This document shows, piece after piece, positions 24,888 to 34,695 of a DNA stretch of 64,000 nt. Origin of the DNA: Methylobacterium haplocladii (lineage in GTDB: Bacteria; Pseudomonadota; Alphaproteobacteria; Rhizobiales; Beijerinckiaceae). The DNA lies in contig NZ_BJZT01000005.1 of assembly GCF_007992175.1 (NCBI RefSeq), positions 124,001 to 188,000 on the forward strand, in the 5' to 3' direction. The notes under the pieces were generated by a model, which did not search any database, was not told the DNA's origin, and saw only the letters and a list, made by a program, of their open reading frames with translations. A program made the translations under genes and the position numbers. Position 1 is the stretch's first letter; every line of letters starts with the position of its first letter.

Positions 24888-25715
24888 TCAATCCCGCTCG
24901 AACATCAGGTTCAGCCGGGTCTTGGCGAGACGGCGGTAGCCGTAGCCTTCGAGCAGTGCCGGCAGATCGATGTGCCATTGCTCGGTGCCGTTCTCGACGA
25001 TGAGCAGCTTCGGCAGCAGGCTTTTCGGCGCCTCGCGCAGGAACGGCTCGAGAATCAGGTCTTCGGCGCCCTCGACGTCGAGCTTCACCGCGTCGATCTT
25101 GGAAATCCCCTCGGAGTGGCACAGCCCGAGCAGCGTCACCGCCGGCACCTTGATCTCGGCGCCCTGGTTGGTGCCGACGATCTTGACGCTCGACTCGCCC
25201 TGGTTGCGCATGTCGATGAACAGGGTCAGCTCGCCGGCCTTGTCGGCGACAGCGCAGGCCACAGCCTTGATGGTGCCGTAGGGGTTCTGGCCGATATTGT
25301 AGATCAGCTTGTCGAACACGGCCGGCTGCGGCTCGACCGCCAGGATCTTGGCCTGCGGCCCGGCGAAGGCTCCGACGAACAGCGCGTAGGCGCCGATATT
25401 CGCGCCGATGTCGAGAAACACGCCGTTCTCCGGCATCCGCGCCTTGAGGATCGCCCGCTCCTCGGAATCGAAGAACTGCGGCGTGAACAGCACCTTCTTC
25501 TCGCAATTGTTGTCGTAGGGGTGCAGCCGCATCCGTGCGCCGTAGCGCTCGACGTCGAGGGGCTTGCCCCGCAGCATCGAGATCGCGATCCGCCGCAGCA
25601 GCATCGCCGTGCGGCGCCCGCGCCAACTCCCCTCGGGCAGCGTCTGCGTGTGAGCGGCGATGCGGGCGACGAGCCCGGTCGGGGCGTAGGTGCCGTAGGG
25701 CTGCGTGTCCTTCAT
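24888..25715 (-). CDS. FkbM-family methyltransferase
   Basis: A 275-residue SAM-dependent methyltransferase. Motif I is VFLDIGANIGAYALFVG, motif II is ILAVEPQPAVFDKL with the ribose-binding Glu, and AVKLDVEGAEDLILEPF is the FkbM-type DVEG signature. The N-terminal 60 residues are basic and family-specific. These enzymes often O-methylate sugars of polysaccharides; the substrate here is unknown. It is a single gene, with start at 25715 (MKDTQPYG). Confidence 0.85.
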   Translation of the reverse strand: MKDTQPYGTYAPTGLVARIAAHTQTLPEGSWRGRRTAMLLRRIAISMLRGKPLDVERYGARMRLHPYDNNCEKKVLFTPQFFDSEERAILKARMPENGVFLDIGANIGAYALFVGAFAGPQAKILAVEPQPAVFDKLIYNIGQNPYGTIKAVACAVADKAGELTLFIDMRNQGESSVKIVGTNQGAEIKVPAVTLLGLCHSEGISKIDAVKLDVEGAEDLILEPFLREAPKSLLPKLLIVENGTEQWHIDLPALLEGYGYRRLAKTRLNLMFERD

Positions 25716-25830
25716 GCCGAGGGGTGATGCCAGCCGGATCGATCCGCGGCAAGTCGGGTGCAAAGCGCCGCGGGCGCTTTGATTTTTGCCGGCCGTCGCG
25801 CCAAGAGACCGCAAAGCGAGGACGAACACC

Positions 25831-26598
25831 GTGCAGACCTTCGATTCCGACGGCGTGACCATCGCCTTCATCGACGTCTCGGCCAGAGGCGGCACAGGCG
25901 ATCCCGTGCTGCTCGTCCACGGCTTCGCCTCGACCCACGCGGTCAATTGGGTGAACACGCTCTGGGTGCGCACGCTGACGGATGCCGGCTACCGGGTGAT
26001 CGCGCTCGACAACCGGGGCCACGGCCAGAGCCAGAAACTCTACGCGCCCGAGGCCTACGGCACCGACATCATGTCCGGCGACGCCCTTCGGCTCCTCGAC
26101 CATCTCGGCATCGAACGGGCCGACGTGATGGGCTACTCGATGGGCGCGCGCATCAGCGCGGTGCTGGCGCTCGACCATCCCGACCGCGTGCGCTCGCTGC
26201 TGATGGGTGGGCTCGGCCTCTACATGGTCGACGGCAAGGGCGGCCTGCCCGACGGCATCGCCGAGGCATTGGAAGCGCCCCCCGGCACGCCGGCCGCGAA
26301 CCCGACGGCCGCCGCCTTCCGCGCCTTCGCCGAACAGACCAAGAGCGACCTGCGCGCGCTGGCCGCCTGCATCCGCTGCGCGCGTCAGCGATTGTCGCGG
26401 GCGGAACTGGCGTTGATCGAGACGCCCACGCTGGTCTCGGTCGGAACCCTCGACACGGTGGCCGGCTCAGGCGAGGCGCTGGCCAAGCTGATGCCCAACG
26501 CGAGCTATCTGGAACTGCCGAACCGCGACCACAGCACCGCAGTGGGCGACCGCGCGCACCGGGCGGGCGTGTTGGAGTTCCTGAAGAAGCGGACGTGA
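25831..26598 (+). CDS. Alpha/beta hydrolase
   Basis: About 255 residues from a GTG at 25831 (an in-frame TTG at 25786 is possible). The alpha/beta-hydrolase fold shows VLLVHGFAST for the oxyanion hole, ALDNRGHGQS, the nucleophile elbow MGYSMGAR with S103, an acidic residue in VGTLDTVAG and the catalytic His in NRDHSTA. The substrate is unknown. It converges on the ABC exporter, with 4 bases between the stops. Confidence 0.85.
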   Translation: MQTFDSDGVTIAFIDVSARGGTGDPVLLVHGFASTHAVNWVNTLWVRTLTDAGYRVIALDNRGHGQSQKLYAPEAYGTDIMSGDALRLLDHLGIERADVMGYSMGARISAVLALDHPDRVRSLLMGGLGLYMVDGKGGLPDGIAEALEAPPGTPAANPTAAAFRAFAEQTKSDLRALAACIRCARQRLSRAELALIETPTLVSVGTLDTVAGSGEALAKLMPNASYLELPNRDHSTAVGDRAHRAGVLEFLKKRT

Positions 26599-26602
26599 TC
26601 CG

Positions 26603-27360
26603 TCAGCTCTTCAGCCGATACCCCGTCCTGAACATCCAGGTCACCGCCCCGAGGCAGAGCACCAGGAACAGGGCCGCCATGGCGAGGCAGATGCCGATGC
26701 TCACGTCAGCGCGGCCGAAGAAGGCCCAGCGGAATCCGCTGATCAGGTAGACGACGGGGTTGAGGTGACTGACGGCCCGCCAGAACGGCGGCAACACGTC
26801 GATCGAGTAGAAACTGCCGCCGAGGAAGGTCAGCGGCGTCACGATCAGCAGCGGCACCAGCTGCAGCTTCTCGAAGCCGTCGGCCCAGAGGCCGATGACG
26901 AAGCCGAACAGGCTGAACGTCAGGGCCGTGAGCAGCAGGAAGAAGATCATCCAGACCGGATGCGCGATGTGCAGCGGCACGAACACGGCCGCCGTGGCCA
27001 GGATGATCAGGCCGATCAGGATCGACTTCGTCGCCGCCGCGCCGACATAACCGGCGACGATGTCGAAGGGCGAGACGGGCGCCGAAAGCAGCTCGTAGAT
27101 CGTGCCGGAGAACCGCGGGAAGTAGATGCCGAAAGAGGCGTTGGCGATGCTCTGCGTCAGAAGCGAGAGCATCATCAGCCCCGGCACGATGAAGGCGCCG
27201 TAGGGGACGCCGTCGACCTCCTGCACGCGCGCGCCGATGGCCGCGCCGAACACCACGAAGTAGAGCGAGGTCGAGACCACCGGTGCGACGATGCTTTGCA
27301 GCGCCGTGCGCCAGAAGCGCGTCATCTCGAAGCCGTAGATGGCGCGGATCGCGGGGGCGT

Positions 27361-27364
<4 letters not shown>
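26603..27364 (-). CDS. ABC-2 type exporter, permease subunit
   Basis: A 253-residue integral membrane protein with six predicted helices and the ABC-2 layout: [24 protein letters not shown], a central [25 protein letters not shown] loop characteristic of the family, and [34 protein letters not shown] near the C-terminus. Its ATG overlaps the stop of the ATPase gene by 4 bases, so the two are coupled into one exporter. The transported substrate is not evident. Confidence 0.9.
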
Positions 27365-28287
<923 letters not shown>

Positions 28288-28406
28288 CGCGGCCTTTATG
28301 TGCAAAATCGACCCGCCATCGCGGGGAGGGCGGCTATAGCACGTCCCTCGGGACGCGGTCGGACCCGTGGGTGTCGCAGGACGGCACCGGGCGATGGCCT
28401 CCCGGT

Positions 28407-28595
28407 TCAGCTCTTGAAGATCGAGCCGGCTGCCTGACGTGCCGCCTCCTTCGCGGTCTTCGCCGCCTCCAGCCGATCGATCTCGGCGCGCAGTAGCGCG
28501 ATGCGCTCGGCGAGGTCGCCGACGGACAATTCGTCGAGCTTCTGCCCGATCTCGTGGGTCGCGGGCCGGCGCGGCCGGGACTCGTCGTCGTGCAT
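28407..28595 (-). CDS. DUF1192-family small protein
   Basis: A 62-residue, mostly helical protein. The core [41 protein letters not shown] matches the DUF1192 pattern of small alphaproteobacterial proteins: an LS-x-x-EL-x-x-RI-x-x-L-x-x-EI-x-R-L helix and a terminal ...A-x-x-FF/FK. The function is unknown. It lies 120 bases upstream of the ABC ATPase on the same strand. Confidence 0.72.
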   Translation of the reverse strand: MHDDESRPRRPATHEIGQKLDELSVGDLAERIALLRAEIDRLEAAKTAKEAARQAAGSIFKS

Positions 28596-28716
28596 GCTTC
28601 GATCGGCGTCGCCGCCGCCCCTCGCCTTGCTCGCCGGGGGAATAGCGGGCGAGGGTACCTGCCGTCCAGCCGACCGACCGTCCTCGCCGTCTTTGCGAGC
28701 GCAGCACAGGCAAAAA

Positions 28717-29766
28717 TTACAGGTCCTGTCGCTCGATACCCGCGAACGACAGGATGAAGTCTGCTCCGTAAGCCGTTGCCGGCGTTTGGAATCCTGGTTT
28801 GGCAATGCCTTCGGCAGCCCGACGCGCGATCTCCACTGCCGTCAGCGTGGTCAGCGTGTAGCCCTCTGGCGATCCCATCCGGCTGGCGACGCGGCGGCCG
28901 CTATCGTCCCATGCCTCGGCAACGAACAGGCATCGTGAACGGGCGCGCTCCTCAGGCGTCGGGCCGGGCGGCATGCGGCGCTCGATGCCGCGCTTGAGCA
29001 GGCGCTGGCTGAACCCCGCCGCCAGGATCCGCTTGAAGGGACGCGGCATCACCGCCGCGCGAGCGAGTGCAGGGGAGGCCTGGAAGAACACGTCGATGTC
29101 GGGAATCCTCGTCGAATACCACGCTGTCGCGACGTCGCCCCAGCCGAGCCCGATGGTGGGGCGCGGGCCGGAGCCGAAATCGGCGCTGGCGCGGGGCGTG
29201 TCGGCGATCTCGACGATGCGGCCGCCCCGGCGCACGCGGGTGCCGTAGGCGACGCCTTCCAGCATGGTCTTGGCCGTGCCGCGGCTGATTCCCTGGAAAC
29301 CGCCGATCGAAATTCGCAGCCGCGTGGCGCCGGGGAGCCGCGCCGCGACATGGGCGGCGAGGCAATCGCTGGGCACGACGTCGAACCCTGCCCCCGGCAG
29401 AAGCATCACCCCGGCGGCTTCGGCCTCGCGGCCGCGCGCGGCGAGCGCCTCGATCACGTCGATCTCGCCGGTGATGTCGACGTAGTGTGTGCCCGTCGCG
29501 AGGCAGGCCTCGGCCATGGGCCGGGCGGTCGCCGAGAACGGGCCGGCGGCATGCAGCACCACCTTCATCCCGGCGAGGCCGTCCCGGACCACGGCCGACG
29601 CGTCGAGGCCGAAGGCGCGCCATTCGAGCCCCAGGCCTTCGGCGAGCGCTCGCAGCGTATCGACGTTCCGCCCGGCGAGGACGGGGCGCAGCCCGCGCGC
29701 GACCGCATGCTCAGCGCAGAGCCGGCCAGTGTAGCCGGTCGCGCCGTAGATCAGGAACGCGCTCAC
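28717..29766 (-). CDS. Saccharopine dehydrogenase-like oxidoreductase
   Basis: A 349-residue NAD(P)-binding protein of the saccharopine dehydrogenase / trans-acting enoyl reductase group. It starts FLIYGATGYTGRLCAEHAVARG (G-x-T-G-x-x-G), followed by HAAGPFSATARPMAEACLATGTHYVDITGE and LPGAGFDVVPSDCLA, all typical. Reaction and substrate are unknown. It follows the F0 operon on the same strand, but an intervening terminator makes separate transcription likely. Confidence 0.85.
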   Translation of the reverse strand: MSAFLIYGATGYTGRLCAEHAVARGLRPVLAGRNVDTLRALAEGLGLEWRAFGLDASAVVRDGLAGMKVVLHAAGPFSATARPMAEACLATGTHYVDITGEIDVIEALAARGREAEAAGVMLLPGAGFDVVPSDCLAAHVAARLPGATRLRISIGGFQGISRGTAKTMLEGVAYGTRVRRGGRIVEIADTPRASADFGSGPRPTIGLGWGDVATAWYSTRIPDIDVFFQASPALARAAVMPRPFKRILAAGFSQRLLKRGIERRMPPGPTPEERARSRCLFVAEAWDDSGRRVASRMGSPEGYTLTTLTAVEIARRAAEGIAKPGFQTPATAYGADFILSFAGIERQDL

Positions 29767-29784
29767 GGTCGCATATCTCCCAAA

Positions 29785-29810
29785 CGAAAAAGCCGCCCGA
29801 AGGCGGCTTG
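29785..29810 (-). terminator. Terminator of the F0 ATP synthase operon
   Basis: AAGCCGCC (29790-29797), loop CGAA, GGCGGCTT (29802-29809). Read on the minus strand it is followed by TTTTTCG. It lies 24 bases after the atpF stop. Confidence 0.85.
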
Positions 29811-29833
29811 GTCGATCATACGTGCGAAGTCGA

Positions 29834-30331
29834 TCACGCCTGGAGGCGGGTCTTCACCTCACCGAGGCTCGACTTGACGAGGTCCTGGGCAGTCTGGCCC
29901 TGGAGACGCTCGCGCAGGATCGTTTCGGAGACCTTCACCGCGGCGTCGGCGGCAGCAGCGCGAACCTGCGCGGCGGCCTGGGCCTCGGCCTGAGCGATCT
30001 TCTGTTCGGCCGACCTGGTGCGGCGGGCGATGTAGTCCTCGAGGCGGACATGTCCCTCGGCGTCGATGCGCTTGGCCTCCTCGTGGGCGTCGGCGACGAT
30101 GCGTTCGGCGTCCCTCTCGGCCTCGGTGCGGCGGCGCTTGTAGTCGGCGAGGACGGCGGCGGCCTCCTCACGCAGGCGCTTGGCCTCGTCGAGCTCGTGA
30201 CGGACGCGCTTGGCGCGGCCGTCGAGGCCCTTGGTCATCATGCCGAAGCCGCCGACCTTCCAGACGATCCCGCCGAAGATCACGAAGGCGACGGCGACCC
30301 AGAATTCCGCGGTCATCAACATGCCGGTCAC
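29834..30331 (-). CDS. atpF: ATP synthase F0 subunit b
   Basis: A 165-residue peripheral-stalk subunit: one N-terminal membrane helix ([24 protein letters not shown]), then a long charged coiled coil rich in Ala, Arg and Glu. It pairs with the b-prime protein encoded upstream. It is the last gene of the minus-strand F0 operon and is followed by a good terminator. Confidence 0.93.
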   Translation of the reverse strand: MTGMLMTAEFWVAVAFVIFGGIVWKVGGFGMMTKGLDGRAKRVRHELDEAKRLREEAAAVLADYKRRRTEAERDAERIVADAHEEAKRIDAEGHVRLEDYIARRTRSAEQKIAQAEAQAAAQVRAAAADAAVKVSETILRERLQGQTAQDLVKSSLGEVKTRLQA

Positions 30332-30415
30332 AAGTCCTTACGAAATACGCGCGTCTAGTTTTGTTGTGCCGCGCTCTCTGCCACCGAACCGGTATCTGCT
30401 TCGGCTGAGAGCGCT

Positions 30416-31021
30416 CTAGTGAACGGCGCCGAGGGCACGGTCGAGGCTGTCGCGATCCGGCGCGTGGCCGGTCAGGCGCTCGACGATGCTCGCGGCGGTC
30501 TCGCCGGCGATCTCGCGGACGTTGCCCATGGCGCGGGCGGTGCTCTCGCGGATCGTCGTCTCGGAGGCGGCGATCTTGGCGTTGAGCTCCGCTTCCTTGT
30601 CCTTGCGGCGCTTGTCGGATTCGGCGGCCAGCTTGGCGCGAGCCTCCTGGGCGATGCCCTGGGCCTTGCCCTGAGCGTCACGCAGAGAGGTTTCGTAGGC
30701 GACGCCGGCGGCATCGGCCTCGGATTTCATGCGCTGCGCCTCGTCGAGATCGGTGGCGAGGCGGCTGGAGCGCGCGTGCAGGATCGCCTCGATCCGGGGC
30801 AGGGCGATCTTGGCCATCAGGTAGTAGAGCAGGCCGAAGGAGATCGCGAGCCAGATCAGCTGCGCGAGAAAGGTATGGGTCTCGAAGGGCGGGAAGGCTG
30901 CGCCATGCGCGGGCTGCCCGGTGTGAGCCGTGCCGTGGCCGGCATCGTGCCCGCCTTGAGACGGGACGACCTTCACGTCGGAATTGGCAGGCGGGGTCGT
31001 GAGGGATTTGTGCTCGGCCAT
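30416..31021 (-). CDS. atpG: ATP synthase F0 subunit b-prime
   Basis: A 201-residue b-prime subunit with a longer soluble N-terminus (about 50 residues, His/Gly-rich HDAGHGTAHTGQPAHG), a membrane helix (FLAQLIWLAISFGLLYYLMAKIALPRI) and a coiled-coil stalk. The b / b-prime pair is typical of alphaproteobacteria and phototroph-type ATP synthases. The symbol atpG is used for b-prime in some annotations; atpF2 is an alternative. Confidence 0.92.
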   Translation of the reverse strand: MAEHKSLTTPPANSDVKVVPSQGGHDAGHGTAHTGQPAHGAAFPPFETHTFLAQLIWLAISFGLLYYLMAKIALPRIEAILHARSSRLATDLDEAQRMKSEADAAGVAYETSLRDAQGKAQGIAQEARAKLAAESDKRRKDKEAELNAKIAASETTIRESTARAMGNVREIAGETAASIVERLTGHAPDRDSLDRALGAVH

Positions 31022-31133
31022 GGCCTCGTCCGGTGACGGAGTTTTGCGGCTCCGACAAGCGGAGCGCCTTCACGATCTGAGAAGAGAGCCGCCGTCCCCG
31101 GCCAGAAGCCCGGGACGGCACACTCACTAAGAA

Positions 31134-31361
31134 TCAGACGGCGAAGAGCAGGAGCAGCGCGATCAGCAGCGAGAAGATGCCGAGTGCTTCCGTCAGTGCG
31201 AAGCCGAGCAGCAGGGTGGCGCGCTGGCCGTCGGCGGCGGAGGGGTTGCGAAGGGCGCCGGCAAGGAACTGACCAAACAGATTGCCGAGGCCGATGCCTG
31301 CGCCTGCCATACCGAGGCAAGCCAGACCGGCACCGATGTACTTCGCTGCGACGGGATCCAT
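31134..31361 (-). CDS. atpE: ATP synthase F0 subunit c
   Basis: A 75-residue proteolipid that forms the rotating c-ring. It has two hydrophobic helices joined by the polar loop ALRNPS. The first is Gly-rich ([20 protein letters not shown]) and the second carries the proton-binding acidic residue in [20 protein letters not shown]. The length and Glu-type site are normal for alphaproteobacteria. Confidence 0.96.
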   Translation of the reverse strand: MDPVAAKYIGAGLACLGMAGAGIGLGNLFGQFLAGALRNPSAADGQRATLLLGFALTEALGIFSLLIALLLLFAV

Positions 31362-31414
31362 TATGAACTCCTGATTCCTTGATCTGGTGTGCGTTAGGGC
31401 GGGAAAAGCCGGCG

Positions 31415-32200
31415 TTAGTGGCCGGGGTGAAGAGCGTCGTTGAGGTAGATCGCCGTCAGCGTCGCGAAGACGTAGGCCTGAAGCGCCGCCACCAGGAATT
31501 CGAGTGCGGTCAGCGCGATCGTCAGGAAGAGCGGCAGCGGGAAGAGGAGACCCCAGGCGCCGGCCGAGAAGAGCCCGACGACGAAGAAGGCGAAGATCTT
31601 CATCGCGATGTGGCCGGCGAGCACGTTCGCGAAGAGACGCACCGAGAGGCTGATCGGACGCGAGATGAAGGAGATGATCTCGATCGGCACCAGCAGCGCG
31701 AGCAGCGGCTTCGGTACGCCCGACGGCACGAACAGACCGAAGAAGTGGGTGCCGTGCTTCATCACGCCGAAGACCACGACAACACCGATCACCAGGGCCG
31801 CGAGGCCGAAGGTCACGACGAGGTGGCTCGTCACCGCGAAGGCGTAGGGGATCATGCCGAAGAGGTTCAGGACCAGCACGAACATGAACAGCGAGAACAC
31901 CAGCGGCATGAACCGCTTGCCCTCGTCGCCGGTAGCCTGATGCACGGTATCGGCGATGAACTCGTAGAAGATCTCGGCCAGCGACTGCATGCGGCCCGGA
32001 ACGACCGAGCGCGAGGAAGTGGCCACGATGGTGATCAGCGTGATCACCGCGACGGCTGCGAACATGTACAGCGCCGACTGGGTGAAAGCGATCTGCTGGT
32101 TGCCGATATGACCGAACGGCACGAGCGAATGCAGCTCGAACTGATGGATCGGGTCCGGTCGCAACGCTACCTGGTGCGCCGGGTCGATGCTGCCCGCCAT
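31415..32200 (-). CDS. atpB: ATP synthase F0 subunit a
   Basis: A 261-residue membrane subunit containing the proton half-channels. Key features are [19 protein letters not shown], the [14 protein letters not shown] stretch carrying the essential arginine, and the C-terminal [25 protein letters not shown] helix. It is encoded directly upstream of atpE. Confidence 0.96.
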   Translation of the reverse strand: MAGSIDPAHQVALRPDPIHQFELHSLVPFGHIGNQQIAFTQSALYMFAAVAVITLITIVATSSRSVVPGRMQSLAEIFYEFIADTVHQATGDEGKRFMPLVFSLFMFVLVLNLFGMIPYAFAVTSHLVVTFGLAALVIGVVVVFGVMKHGTHFFGLFVPSGVPKPLLALLVPIEIISFISRPISLSVRLFANVLAGHIAMKIFAFFVVGLFSAGAWGLLFPLPLFLTIALTALEFLVAALQAYVFATLTAIYLNDALHPGH

Positions 32201-32314
32201 GCCTTGTTCCGCCCCTTATCCTTCGTGCCGACGTCCGCACCGGTCTGTGCGCGTGGCCATACACGATGCGCCCCGAGTCTCAAGACCCCCGGCGTCGTTT
32301 CGACGGAAAATGCC

Positions 32315-32680
32315 CTAACGCGGGTCTTTTCCGCCCGCCTGCCCGGTGAACCCGCTCAGGCGCATCACATTGTAGATGCCCGTGAGGAACCCGAGCAGGA
32401 GGAAGACCATCAGCCCCCACGGCGCGGTGCCGAGGAGCCGATCGAAGATCCATCCCAGAATCCCTCCGGCGATCACGCCCGCCACGAACTCGGTCGAGAG
32501 CCGCATGGCCCGTCCGAGAGCGGACCCGTCGGACCCACCGGAGCGAGGCGACGATGCAGGAGCGGCCGGGGGCCGCTTCCGATCGAGTTGCGTCCCGAGA
32601 CGCTTCAGCCTCTCGGAGAGGTCGCCGTCGGAGCCGCCGGGAGTGTTCCCGCTCCCGTCCCCTGCTTCGTTGCCGCTCAA
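32315..32680 (-). CDS. atpI: ATP synthase protein I (AtpI-like)
   Basis: A 121-residue protein with a Ser/Gly/Pro-rich soluble N-terminus (residues 1-55) and two membrane helices: MRLSTEFVAGVIAGGILGWIFDRLLG and LMVFLLLGFLTGIYNVMRL. The GxxxGWxxD-type helix is typical of the AtpI/AtpQ family, which helps c-ring assembly or Mg uptake. It is first in the F0 operon, as is usual. Confidence 0.88.
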   Translation of the reverse strand: MSGNEAGDGSGNTPGGSDGDLSERLKRLGTQLDRKRPPAAPASSPRSGGSDGSALGRAMRLSTEFVAGVIAGGILGWIFDRLLGTAPWGLMVFLLLGFLTGIYNVMRLSGFTGQAGGKDPR

Positions 32681-32857
32681 AGGCCACTCACATCGGTGGG
32701 AGCAAGGGGTACCGTTCGGTCACCCCTCGAACGGCGCGGACCATAGTTTCGCCCCCATGCCGAGTCAAGGCGGCCACGCTTTCCGCCAAGTCATTCCAGA
32801 ATCTGAAGAATCGTCGATTTTTCGAACCGTCCCGGCCAGGGGTCCGCTCGCGCTCGG

Positions 32858-33511
32858 TCAGGCGCCGAGGATCGGCTTGATGACCTTCTCGATGTCCTCG
32901 ATGGTCATGGCGCCGGAGAATTTCTGGCCGTTGATGAAGAAGGTCGGCGTCGACTCGACCTTCAGCACGTCGAGACCGCGGGTCTTCACGGCATTGATGG
33001 CGCTGTAGATCTTCTGGTCCTTGAGGCAGGCCTCGACCTTGTCCTTGGTGAAGCCGGCCTGACGCAGCAGCTTCTCGAGGGCGTCGATCGGCGATTCCGG
33101 CGGTTTCACGAAGGCCCAGGCCTCCTGCTGGTCGAAGAGCAGGTCCGTGATCGGAATGTATTTGTCATTACCTTCGCAGCGCGCCAGCATGAAGCCAGCC
33201 GTCGCACGGGGGTCGAGGGGGAACTCGCGCAGGGTGAAGCGCACCTTGCCGGTATCGATGTAGCGCTCCTTCAGAACCGGCCAGGTGACCTTGTGGAAGT
33301 GCGCGCAGTGCGAACAGGTCAGCGACGCGTATTCGATGATCGTGCACTTGGCGTCCGCCGGACCGAGCCAGACATCGCCGAGGGGACCGGCCTGCATCAG
33401 CGCCGCGGTGTCGGCCGACTGGGCCAGCGCCGAGAGCGACAGGCGGGGCAGGAGAGCGGCCGCGCCGACGGCGAGACCGGTGGCTTTCACGACGTCGCGA
33501 CGGGTGATCAT
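32858..33511 (-). CDS. DsbA-family thiol oxidoreductase with Tat-like signal
   Basis: A 217-residue DsbA/ScsC-like thioredoxin-fold protein. The N-terminus MITRRDVVKATGLAVGAAALL is a twin-arginine-type signal, so periplasmic export is expected. The active site is C66-S-H-C69 in SLTCSHCAHFHK, followed by a helical insertion and the cis-Pro loop VESTPTFFING. Probably a periplasmic disulfide oxidoreductase. It lies next to a DciA-like gene, in an arrangement I have seen often in Rhizobiales. Confidence 0.9.
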   Translation of the reverse strand: MITRRDVVKATGLAVGAAALLPRLSLSALAQSADTAALMQAGPLGDVWLGPADAKCTIIEYASLTCSHCAHFHKVTWPVLKERYIDTGKVRFTLREFPLDPRATAGFMLARCEGNDKYIPITDLLFDQQEAWAFVKPPESPIDALEKLLRQAGFTKDKVEACLKDQKIYSAINAVKTRGLDVLKVESTPTFFINGQKFSGAMTIEDIEKVIKPILGA

Positions 33512-33628
33512 GGCGTTGGCAGGCTCCGCTGGGACGACACGCACTCTATAGGCGTGCGGTAGAACCGGGAACAGGCGAAGGCAAGCCGCCGGCAGGCTCG
33601 GAAAGGCCGAGCGCGGAACCGTGCGGCA

Positions 33629-34117
33629 TCAGCGCCGGGGCGGCTCCGAGGCGATCACGGCGATGCCGAGGCGATCGAGGGCGTCGCGCAGGCCGTGCTC
33701 TTCGATCCGTGAGACCGCCAGCGCGATTTCGCCGCGCCGGGCCGAATCGATCGTGGGCGGTACCGTTCGGCGCCGGCCGGACTGGACGCGGCCTTGCTTC
33801 ATCACGATGCGGCCGACGCAGGCCCATCCGTAATGTGCGTTGATGCGCTGTATCACCACCGGCACGAGATGCTGGAGTTCGAGCGCGAAGGCGCCTTCGA
33901 CCCGCACCACAAGCGTACCGGATTCGGTGCGCCCATTGGCCTCGCCGCGCGGTCGACGCGGCCATTCGAGCTTCACCGGCTGGCAGGCGCGGCCAAGGCG
34001 CTCGCCGACGATCTCGGGCCACGCCGCGAGGATGTCGGTCGAGGCGAAACCCTGCGCGGCGAAGGCCGGGCCGATGCAGGCCTCGATCAGATCGGCGAGC
34101 GGTTTGACGCGGGCCAT
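33629..34117 (-). CDS. DUF721 / DciA-family protein
   Basis: About 162 residues from ATG 34117 (MARVKPLADLIEACIG). The DUF721 core is visible: AFAAQGFASTDILAAWPEIVGERLGRACQPVKLEW, GTLVVRVEGAFALELQHLVPVVIQRINAHYGW and GRIVMKQGRV. DciA proteins load the replicative helicase DnaB in bacteria lacking DnaC. The role here is inferred from the family. Confidence 0.85.
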   Translation of the reverse strand: MARVKPLADLIEACIGPAFAAQGFASTDILAAWPEIVGERLGRACQPVKLEWPRRPRGEANGRTESGTLVVRVEGAFALELQHLVPVVIQRINAHYGWACVGRIVMKQGRVQSGRRRTVPPTIDSARRGEIALAVSRIEEHGLRDALDRLGIAVIASEPPRR

Positions 34118-34205
34118 GGTCTGTGGGTGCCCATCGCTGAAGCGGCGCGAAACGCGCCGTACGCCGAGGATAGCGCAAGCGGAGCCGCGCGTCGCGATGA
34201 TTGCG

Positions 34206-34559
34206 CTACGGGTCGAGGAATGGAATGAAACCACCAAAAATCATGCGCTTGCCGTCGAAGGGCATACCGTCCGGGTCGGGCTTCATGCGCGGGTCGGCCA
34301 TCACCTTGGCGTTGACTGCGTCGCGGCTCGCCCGCGATTCATAGAGGATCCAGGAGAACGCCACGACCTCGTCGTCCTTGAGCTGAACGGCGCGGGGGAA
34401 GGAGGTCAACTCGCCATGGGGCACGTCGTCGCCGATGCACTCGACGAAGCCGGTGGCACCGTATTCCATCCAGACGTCGCGCGCCTTGCGGGCCAGCTCC
34501 TTGTAGGCGTCGAGCTTGGCCTTCGGCACCGGCACGACGAACCCGTCGACATAGGGCAT
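34206..34559 (-). CDS. DUF1428-family protein
   Basis: A 117-residue protein of the DUF1428 (dimeric alpha/beta-barrel-like) family: YVDGFVVPVPKAKLDAYKELARKA, DVPHGELTSFPRAVQLKDDEVVAFSWILYESRASRD and PFDGKRMIFGGF are the conserved blocks. The function is unknown. It is divergent from mutY, with starts 136 bases apart. Confidence 0.88.
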   Translation of the reverse strand: MPYVDGFVVPVPKAKLDAYKELARKARDVWMEYGATGFVECIGDDVPHGELTSFPRAVQLKDDEVVAFSWILYESRASRDAVNAKVMADPRMKPDPDGMPFDGKRMIFGGFIPFLDP

Positions 34560-34695
34560 GCGAACCTCCTCGTTGGGGCGATCGAACCATCGCAGGACGA
34601 TCGAGCCCGCCGGCTTCCGACACCGGCCGCGATCTTCTTCATCAGGCCTCGTTGCCGGCTTTGCCGCGACCCGCGCTGCCGATAAGACGCTTGCC